A stretch of 13,982 nucleotides of DNA, from positions 1 through 13,982 of the forward strand of contig CAVVZJ010000019.1 in assembly GCA_963752755.1 (NCBI GenBank), read 5' to 3'. Shown here in pieces: positions 7,750 through 13,982 of the stretch (its first letter is position 1; every line of letters starts with the position of its first letter). The notes below the pieces were generated by a model, which saw nothing but the letters and a program-made list of their open reading frames with translations, was not told the origin of the DNA and made no database searches. A program made the position numbers and the translations under genes. The stretch is from CAVVZJ01 sp963752755. GTDB taxonomy: Bacteria; Planctomycetota; Planctomycetia; Isosphaerales; Isosphaeraceae.

Positions 7750-8075
7750 CGCGGGGGGTTTTCGGTGGCCTGCGCCGCCCGGATCGCCTCTCCGGCCCAC
7801 GACAGCAGCGCCTCGGGGTCGCCCAGTACGTCCGGGGGTACCTCGTAGTAGGACTTGAGCGTCTGCCGCTCGTTCGGGCGGAACGGCTCGATGCCCCTGG
7901 CCAGGTAGTCCGACTTCGACAATTCGTCCACCTTCAGGTAGAGGCTGCCCTGGTACAGGATGCCGAAGATCACGTCCTTCCAGTAGAGGCCGTGCCCGCC
8001 GAACATCGACCTCATGGAAAGGTCTCCCAGCGGGCGTAGCTGTATCAGTATGCGGTCCACGAGGTCGTCGCCCAT
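7746..8075 (-). CDS. TfoX N-terminal-domain protein
   Basis: A 109-residue protein with the TfoX/Sxy N-terminal fold: RSMFGGHGLYWKDVIFGILY, GSLYLKVDE, RGIEPFRPNE and SYYEVPPDVLGDPEALLSWA. The MFGG and YLKVD motifs are the most telling. It lacks the TfoX C-terminal domain, as single-domain members do, so a role in competence should not be assumed. I chose ATG at 8075 (MGDDLVDRIL), where the family pattern begins; upstream codons in the longer frame have no similarity. Its stop overlaps the next gene's start as ATGA. The start is seven bases from the divergent ArdC-like start, so its promoter must lie inside that gene. Confidence 0.88.
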   Translation of the reverse strand: MGDDLVDRILIQLRPLGDLSMRSMFGGHGLYWKDVIFGILYQGSLYLKVDELSKSDYLARGIEPFRPNERQTLKSYYEVPPDVLGDPEALLSWAGEAIRAAQATENPPR

Positions 8076-8081
8076 CTTGTG

Positions 8082-8448
8082 ATGGCAACGAACAGGAGCA
8101 ATAAGCGAACGAGAAAGCCCAGCAAGTCGAAGGGACGTACCGGTTCGTTCGCCACGCTGACAGAGACGCTCATCGAGATGCTCGAAGCGGGGAGACTGCC
8201 CTGGCGGTCCCTTTGGTCGCCGATTCGCCCGTGGAAGGGGCGGACCAGCGAGCCCAAGCTCGTCCTGATCGGTCGCCCGATCCTGCCAGTCTCCATCTCC
8301 AGCAACAAGCACTACCAGGGCATCAATACCCTGTTCCTCTGGTCTGCATCCCTAAAGAAGGGTTACGGCAGCCCCTACTGGGGGACGCTCAATGCCTGGA
8401 ACGGCGTCGGTTGCCGCGTCAGGGGGGGCGGCGTGCCGTCCGGTAGCG
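8082..8448 (+). pseudogene. ArdC-like antirestriction protein, truncated
   Basis: The visible part is the ssDNA-binding N-terminal domain of ArdC-type antirestriction proteins (PF08401): LTETLIEMLEAGRLPWRSLW, SSNKHYQGINTLFLWSASLK and KGYGSPYWGTLNAWNGVGCR. The pattern stops around 8435, just before the 3' end of the E2-E1-JAB gene; a full ArdC would continue with VRKGE-type sequence and a metallopeptidase domain with HExxH, which are absent. The frame runs on to 8564, but only as antisense of the neighbour. ATG at 8082 or GTG at 8079 would start it. ArdC is typical plasmid and island cargo, so this is probably the stump left at a recombination junction. Confidence 0.7.
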
Positions 8449-10825
8449 TCATGCTCGGATCGGTTGGACCTCGGCGGCCATCCGGTAGACGGCTCCGTTC
8501 AGGGGGAATACCCATGTGCCCAACTCGACGACCTTCGCCGTTTTCGCGTCGAACCCGGCGATGATCATCACCGGGCATCTCGTGAGGTAGTTCGGGGAAG
8601 CGGCGATCCCGAACAAGCATTCAATGTCGGTCGGGCTCGGACTCGGGTGTGGCTCGATGTGCGAATGCCACTCGCCAAGATACCGGCCCCGATCGCCCAA
8701 CTCCGAGTCGGCCCGATCGAGTTCCGCCTGGATGAATTCCGGGTCGCGCGAAAACCGCGACGGGGACTTCTCGGCCTGGGGACCGTGTCCCGTCGCCCTC
8801 GTGACGACCGCCCTACGTCGCTCATCCAGGTAGCCGATGAGCACGCCCCCGGTCTCGTCCTTCGGTGAAGCCTCGGTCTGGGCCACGATGGAAGCCCTCG
8901 CCTCCTCGGAGATGATCACACCGGTCACCTCCGGCTCCTGGCAAGCGTGGCAGCCGGGTCGGGGTTCCAGGCGTCCCGTCGCCGTGGCAAGGCCATCGGC
9001 GAGCCTCGGGTCCACCTCCGGTGCCGGGGATCGGGACCATAACCAGTGGTTCCGTCCGTCGTCCACCCCTTCCAGCACGTCCAACGCGACCCGGGCGATC
9101 AACCCGGCCACGAATGAAAGGTCGATGGCGCTCGCGGGGATCACCGGGCGACCGCACTCGTGGACGATCACTTCGTCCGGGTCTTCGACGACCTCGCGCC
9201 AGTCGGGTGGTGCACCGTCGCTGCGCCCCGAGCGGGCATATCCCGCGAGGCATGCCTTGCAGGCATCTCGCCCCGGCCTCACGAGGAACACCCGCCCCAT
9301 GCTGCCCCGCCTGAGAGCCCGGCCATACAGCACCGCCTTGCGACCGAGCACCGCGACCTGATTGATGACCGACTCGACGCCCTCGTCGGCGGTCGTGACG
9401 ATCGCTAGGTCGGCGGGGGAGAGGAATGCGGACAGCCGGTCGAGCGACCCGACCGCCGAGCCGAAGATCAGGTCGCCGTCCTCGAATTTCAAGCCGGGGT
9501 TGATCTCCAGGAGGCGGGACGCGACCACCCGGACTTTCGTGGCCCCGAACTCATTGAGCCCGCCGACGTGCCGTGCGACGTTCCCCGTCGAGAGCCGGTC
9601 CAGGTCGCAGAGGCGGAACCTCCCGACCCCCGCCTTCACGAGGAGTTCCGCGACCTCCGACCCGAGGGCGCCGAGGCCGATTAGATCGACCGTCTTGCCG
9701 GTCACTGCGTCGTTGATCACTCCGCGATTGCGCAGCCGCAATTCCGAGGGGCGGACCGAATGGACGCGGATGCCATGGACGCTCGCCCTCTCGAAATCCC
9801 GTCGCTTCTCGGCGTCGGTACGCAGCATGCGGATGTCTCCCCGTTCGGGCATCACGACCAGGACCATCAGCCAGGCGAAGCCGCCGTGCCGGGCGGGGTA
9901 GCGGAAGGCGAGGACGTGTTTGGATTCAGTCTGAAGGCCTCCCTTGAGAGAGTCGTTCAGCAGAGTCCAGGCGTCCCCGCCCTCGGCAACCGCACCGAGC
10001 GTCTTCAGAAGCCCGGCCCCGTCGCGGAACGGCTTCGGCTCGGCGGGGAGCGACCACCAGTGGCCGCGAAGGGCTCGTTTTCCCACGTCGGCGCCCGAAT
10101 CTTCGAGGGCCTCGATCTTGACGGGGTCCCAGTAGTCCGCCTCGATCCAGGGGTAGATGCGGGAGAGTTCCTCCCGGGCGTCGATCAGCCGGACGACCCC
10201 GCTCTCCTCCGTCAGCGTCGTGATGATCATGGGGCAGATGCCGTCGGAGTCGGAGTCGATCCGGCGCCGCAGGTCCGGCACCATGTAGAACCGCCCGAAG
10301 CCGTCCAGATCATCCGCGAAGTACGCGTCCGCCATGAGGGCATCGGTCGCGTAGGAGAAGTGGCTTTCGAGTTCACTCTCGGCGGAATCGGGCGGCCAGT
10401 GTCCCGTGTGGTGCCCGAGGAACCAGCGCTCGGCCCGGTCGAGTGCCTGGACCCCTGCCACCACGTCGCCGCCCGGGGTCGCGCGGGGTTCATGTTGGAA
10501 CAGGCAGAGGACGCCGCTGGGCATCTGGTGCCGGTGGTCGAAGTGGCGGGGCTCCGGCTTCTCCTCGAAGTTCCCGCCGCGATCGAGCACGGGCATGGCC
10601 TTCAGAGGGAGGACGATCGGCTTCTCGAACGGAGTCCCCGGCGGGTATTGGAGGAGCACCGGGTACTTGACCGTGCCGCCCGGGGGTCGGACCTCCAGTT
10701 CTCCGTAGAGCACCAAGACGCCGTCCCGGAGACGCCGGTTCGTGGACCCGGAAGTTCGGGTAATGACGGGCGAGCCGATGCCGCTCGTCGATGTACCACT
10801 GCGGATGCAGCGTGATCCAGGACAT
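8449..10825 (-). CDS. E2-E1-JAB fusion: ubiquitin-type conjugation/deconjugation protein
   Basis: A single chain of about 791 residues carries three ubiquitin-pathway domains. Numbering below starts at an internal GTG at 10716, used only for reference. The E2-like domain has the likely catalytic Cys71 in HRHQMPSGVLCLFQHE. The E1 (ThiF-type) domain has the nucleotide loop GLGALG (347-352), Asp371/Asp373, Asn379 and Arg382 in CDLDRLSTGNVARH, Lys394, and a probable transfer Cys521 in ECGRPVIPASAID; CxxC pairs at 486-489 and 589-592 may bind zinc. The JAB/JAMM isopeptidase has Glu621 in ETGGVLIGYL and the H684xH686-x7-S694-x2-D697 zinc signature in GEWHSHIEPHPSPSPTD. All key residues are present. 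The E2 N-terminus (MSWITLHPQWYIDERHRL) is in another frame: one extra base near 10735-10739 must be skipped. Domain order matches Cap2 plus Cap3 in one protein. Confidence 0.93.
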
Positions 10826-10828
10826 CGC

Positions 10829-11884
10829 CATCCCTACCGGCCTCCCATCGGTCTGTGGTCCACCCGAGAAACCACGACCGAAGGAGCCGCGAAGCGCTTT
10901 CCCACCGCCGCCATCGACCTCGCCGCTGTCGATGGGGTATGCCTCGACCAGTTCGCCCTTATCCGAGTAGAGGTGGAACTGCCCGTCGCGGAAGATGTCG
11001 CAGACGAAGCAGTGACGCAACGCCCCGGTGTGCAGGACGTTGGCCTCGCCGACGTGTTCGGCGTAGAGCTTCACGGCGACCTCGTGGGGATGCCCATGCT
11101 TGCTCTCTTTCCGCTTCGGAGCGGAGAGGACGACGTACTGGGGGTCAATGCCCCGCAACGCGTCCAAATAGGGCTCGTCCTTCTCCTCGTCGTAGAGGAA
11201 GAAGGTGCGGGAACCGTGATGGCTCCCGGCGAACACCGCCGCCTGGAGCCGCTCTTGGTGATACTTGGTGATCCATTTCTCCCAAGCATCCCGGTCCGCA
11301 TCGCCGGGCAGCATGATCCAGGAGTCGCCGAGGCCGAACTTGAGGACGACGCATTGCTCATGGATGCGTCGTCGTCGCTCCTCGGGCGACTCGTCCTCGA
11401 TGGAGTCCTTTACATGTTGGGCCGGTGCCAGGACGTAGCATTGCGCCTCGCCAATCGACCTCGGCTCCTGGCTGCCGCGCAGTTCCTCCTCGGACCCGCC
11501 GCCCTCCTTGACCTTGGCGATGACCTTCAACAAGTCCTTGTAGGCGGCCTCGTTCTCCCGGCCCGGGACGTGCCCCGAATGCCGGACCTCTTCGATCGGT
11601 ACCGCGTCGGCGAGGAGCCTCACGCCGCACAGGTGATCGTTGTGCGGGTGCGAGTTGACGAAGACATCGAGCCCAGCGTTCCCGACCAAGTCCTTCACGA
11701 GGCGCGGGACATCCAGGCCCCCGCGCCCGCCGTCCATGTTGATGTCCACGAGCAGGACTCTGTATGTCCCGCCGTCCGCCGCGAGGATGATGGTACTCGA
11801 CCCCTGGCCGACGTGCAGGAACACGACCCGGAGCAGGATCGACGGGTCCTTGAGCCAGATGACATCGCGGGCGACATTTCCCAT
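10829..11884 (-). CDS. Metallo-beta-lactamase-fold hydrolase (ComEC/Rec2-like)
   Basis: ATG at 11884 follows AAGGAG, which lies at the end of the upstream gene, so the two are tightly coupled. The start reads MGNVARDVIWLKDPSILLRV, then FLHVGQGSSTIIL, the usual first strands of the soluble ComEC-like branch. Metal ligands are H79-P-H81-N-D83-H84, then PGDAD (Asp195) and SHHGS (His222/His223). The fold ends near residue 320 and is followed by a Gly-rich tail (GEVDGGGGKALRGSFGRGFS). No stop exists in this frame before the E2 N-terminus, so the end at 10829 is a choice: either the protein is fused to E2-E1-JAB or a stop (TAG at 10834-10836, one frame over) is missed through an indel. The likely substrate is a nucleic acid or phosphodiester; this is inferred from the fold only. 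Confidence 0.88.
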
Positions 11885-11888
11885 CGGT

Positions 11889-12565
11889 TCACTCCTTCGG
11901 CGCCCGCGATCCGGGCGGGGGGCTGTCCTTGATCAGCAGGAGGTCAGCAGCGAGCAGGACCTCCCGGACGTAGTAGTAGGCCCGTTGTCGCGTGCGGTGC
12001 CACAGCAGGGCCAAGGCAAAGAGCATTGAGATCAGTAGGGTCGCGATCCGCGTCCAGTGCCATGCCGAGGCGGCACCTCCACCGACGGAGCCGAGGAGGA
12101 TCGCCATCGCCAGGGCGACGACCACCACGAGCCCGCGATGGTAGGCGTAGAGGGCATTGAAGCGTGCGGCCCGCCCGACGTTGGAGGCGTCGGTCAAATG
12201 CATCGCCGAGAGGAAAAGGGCATGGAACCTTGGTCGATCCCGAAGCGATCGGCCAGCCTAGCCGCGACCAGGGCCGCCTTTTCCGGGGGCAGGTACCTGC
12301 CCAGCCCCTCCCCCAACGCCCGACCCGACGGCTGCCCGCCCCAGGTCCGGTGAAGGAGCGGTTCGACCAGGCTCCCGACTGCCTGGATCATGTGGCCGGT
12401 GAAGATGGCCAGCGCCGTCAGGGCGACGAATTGGAAGGCATCCGGGAGCGGCACGTCGGCGAGGAGAGCCGCAGCCGACGGGAAGCAGACGCAGGCCCAG
12501 CAGACCAGCAAGGTGCCAGGGACGAGATTGCCCAGCACGTCGTAGTAGTCGAACTTGCTCTCCAA
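11889..12565 (-). CDS. Four-TM membrane protein, one frame break
   Basis: About 225 rebuilt residues, first gene of the leftward conjugation operon. TTG at 12565 (LESKFDYYDVLGNLVPG) is preceded by GGGAGA at a suitable distance. Two hydrophobic helices lie at about residues 15-36 and 45-67, then a soluble loop (HRTWGGQPSGRALGEGLGRY), then two more helices (GLVVVVALAMAILLGSV; IATLLISMLFALALLW) and a basic tail ending KDSPPPGSRAPKE. One base is missing near 12219: restoring it joins GSM to ALFLSAMHLTDASNV. Without that, two shorter ORFs appear. No catalytic motif is seen. By position it could be a membrane effector or an anchor for the MBL and E1/E2 proteins. The family is not one I can name. 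Confidence 0.78.
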
Positions 12566-12599
12566 GGCCCGGTTCTCCCTTGCTGTCGCCGCTGGCGGC

Positions 12600-12628
12600 T
12601 TGTGACCGCAGGAATCGTCATGTATTCT
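12600..12628 (+). promoter_or_regulatory. Candidate promoter of the XRE-ImmA pair
   Basis: TTGTGA at 12600-12605 and TATTCT at 12623-12628 are 17 bp apart, each with four of six consensus bases. The palindrome at 12630-12643 begins one base after the -10, a good place for repression. Confidence 0.4.
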
Positions 12629-12629
12629 G

Positions 12630-12687
12630 TGACGAAATCGTCAAGAATGGGGCCAAAGAGAAGTCGCCCGGCATGGACGACTTCGTC
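12630..12687. promoter_or_regulatory. Paired GACGA-N2-TCGTC palindromes, likely repressor operator
   Basis: A perfect 14-bp palindrome TGACGAAATCGTCA (12630-12643) and a second copy of the same core, GACGACTTCGTC (12676-12687), lie 46 bp apart start to start in the gap between the two divergent operons. Half-sites recur at 12613-12620 and 12691-12696. The XRE protein encoded 40 bp downstream is the obvious candidate to bind; this is inference. Confidence 0.65.
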
Positions 12688-12727
12688 ACGGACGACTCTA
12701 CGGAAACGTCACAGAGAAGTCAAGCTC

Positions 12728-13123
12728 ATGGCACTGGAACAGTTCCCATCGAGGCTCCGTACCGCCCGAGAACGGCGGAAGTTGAGCCAGGTCGAGCTTG
12801 CTCAACGCACCGGGCTTCAGCCCTCGGCGGTGTCGCATTTCGAGGCGGGGCGCCGGGCGCCGTCGTTTGATAACCTGAAGCGGCTGGCGAATGCCCTGGA
12901 TGTCACGACGGATTACCTGCTGGGGCGGACGGAGGAGGTCGGTCGCCCGGGGTGGGAGGCCCTGGGGCCGACGGTGGACCGCCTCTTCCGCCATGCCAGC
13001 GAGATTTCCCAGGAGGACCTGGAGACACTCGCCGACTTCGCCGAGGTGCTCGCCAGGAGGAATCGCCGGGAGGTGGCGGATGGCGGTCAAGGTAAGGAGC
13101 CCGGAGGCGGCGCGAGCGGCTGA
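12728..13123 (+). CDS. XRE-family transcriptional regulator
   Basis: A 131-residue DNA-binding protein. The Cro/CI-type helix-turn-helix spans about residues 7-62: RLRTARERRKLSQVELAQRT, then LQPSAVSHFEAGRRAPSFDN and LKRLANALDVTTDYLLGRTE. The C-terminal part (from about residue 70) is helical and acidic and may serve for dimerisation or as the cleavage target of the peptidase encoded next. ATG at 12728 is where the family pattern starts; the ribosome site (AGAGAAG) is weak. It overlaps the peptidase gene by 44 bp. Palindromes in the upstream gap make autorepression and repression of the divergent conjugation operon likely. Confidence 0.92.
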   Translation: MALEQFPSRLRTARERRKLSQVELAQRTGLQPSAVSHFEAGRRAPSFDNLKRLANALDVTTDYLLGRTEEVGRPGWEALGPTVDRLFRHASEISQEDLETLADFAEVLARRNRREVADGGQGKEPGGGASG

Positions 13124-13887
13124 GGAACTGCTGTGGCGGTTGGGGATCGCCGACCGCCCGATCGACCCTTTCGAGATCGCCAAACGCCACGAGATCGTGG
13201 TCGAGCCCGCACCGGAACAACGGGCGCTCGGCTGCTTGCTGCGGGTCGGGGACACATTCGGGATCAGCTATTCCACGCGCATCAGGAGCGAGGGCCTGAT
13301 CCGCTTCACCGTCGCCCATGAACTCGGCCACTATTTCCTGCCGGGGCACCCCGAGTACCTCTTCCCGCTTGGGTCCGGCGTCCACATATCTAATAGCCTA
13401 CATGCATCAAAGTGTCCCACCGAGGTCGAGGCCGACTGCTTCGCCGCCTCGCTGCTCATGCCGCGCGGCCTCTTCTTCCCGGCCCTCTCCTTCGCCGGTC
13501 GGGGGCTCGCCGCGATCGAGTGCCTGGCCGCTCAATTCGGGACCTCGCTCACGTCCACGGCGATCCAGTACGCGACCCTCACGCGGGACCCGATCGCCGT
13601 CATCGTGAGCACGCGGGGCCTGGTGAACTATAGCCTGCTGTCCGAGTCGATGCGTCACATCGGGGGCACCGGCTGGCTCCCGAGGGGTGAGCCAGTGCCT
13701 TCTGGGACCGCGACCTTCGAGTTCAACCGTAACTCGCAGAACGTGAGGTCATGTCGGCGGATGAACGAATTGGCGAGACTGGACTTCTGGTTTGACGGCG
13801 CAAGACCTTGCATGTCGGGAGGATGTGGTCGGCCTGGGTAGCTATGGCAAGACACTGACGGTGCTCTCCGAATCCCGCCGGTCTTGA
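13080..13887 (+). CDS. ImmA/IrrE-type zinc metallopeptidase, frame break near the C-terminus
   Basis: ATG at 13080 is preceded by GGGAGGTGG and lies inside the end of the XRE gene. The N-terminal part (AARAAEELLWRLGIADRPID, FEIAKRHEIVVE) is typical of the family. The active site is H80-E-L-G-H84 in VAHELGHYFLPGHPE, with the downstream zinc ligand among E115/E117 in TEVEADCFAASLLMPRG. Such enzymes cleave their partner XRE repressor (ImmA/ImmR, IrrE/DdrO, CapP/CapH). As written, the frame stops at 13841, but one frame over, from 13801, the sequence QDLACREDVVGLGSYGKTLT continues the family's usual end and stops at 13885-13887. The break at about 13798-13801 may be a consensus error; the zinc site is unaffected either way. 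Confidence 0.9.
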
Positions 13888-13982
13888 TTGAAACCATCCG
13901 GGGCGGAGACCGTCTCTACCGGGGACGGCTCGGCCTCCACTCGTTGATCCCTGCATCCGAGTTCCCGATGCTCGCTGTGAAG
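13888..13982. other. Window tail, nothing recognised
   Basis: No confident gene or terminator is visible in the last 95 bases. Confidence 0.4.

Noticed and set aside
9760..11932. Two rightward open frames of more than 350 codons over the conjugation operon
   Set aside because: They mirror the MBL and E2-E1-JAB genes, whose motifs are unmistakable; the shadows have repetitive Val/Leu/Gly/Asp composition.
8449..13887. Type II CBASS
   Set aside because: E1/E2/JAB and XRE-ImmA are present, but no CD-NTase or recognised cyclic-nucleotide effector is seen; calling it CBASS would overstate the evidence.
4847..13982. Second att copy of the tmRNA 3' end
   Set aside because: Looked for repeats of the T-arm/acceptor sequence to the right of the integrase and found none in the window.

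Overview
The window is GC-rich bacterial DNA. It most resembles a planctomycete, perhaps an Isosphaeraceae/Gemmataceae relative. That placement rests on recalled family resemblance (the ISKra4-type transposase, the N-terminal domain of the pRiA4b-like protein, the zinc-ribbon protein ending in WNFG and the integrase type), not on a search.

Left part (1-2863) is chromosomal backbone with one insertion. An ISKra4-type insertion sequence with 19-bp terminal inverted repeats (1-1745) lies just upstream of a sigma70-like promoter, smpB and the tmRNA gene ssrA, which ends in a strong terminator. SmpB and tmRNA are partners in ribosome rescue, and here they are neighbours.

Directly after ssrA comes a 17-20 bp direct/inverted repeat cluster and a tyrosine-recombinase integrase in the same orientation. 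This is the usual layout of an island integrated at the tmRNA 3' end, and I read 2819 onward as accessory DNA. No second copy of the tmRNA 3' end was found, so the far end lies outside the window.

Middle part (4847-8448) is patchy accessory DNA: an OsmC-like remnant, a small ORF, a zinc-ribbon protein downstream of the 3' end of an ATP-grasp-like gene, a TfoX-domain gene translationally coupled to a pRiA4b ORF-3-like gene, and a truncated ArdC-like antirestriction gene.

Right part (8449-13887) holds the main find. A leftward operon encodes a four-TM membrane protein, a metallo-beta-lactamase-fold hydrolase and an E2-E1-JAB fusion: a ubiquitin-type conjugation and deconjugation machine with no visible ubiquitin-like protein and no CD-NTase. 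Divergent from it is an XRE repressor plus ImmA/IrrE-type metallopeptidase pair, with palindromes in the shared intergenic region. The gene content and the regulator pair resemble CBASS Cap2/Cap3 and CapH/CapP and suggest an inducible defence or stress-response cassette.

A caution applies throughout. About ten single-step frame breaks are visible, including in smpB. The protein signal resumes cleanly after each, so many are probably consensus errors rather than dead genes. Coordinates below span the reconstructed genes.
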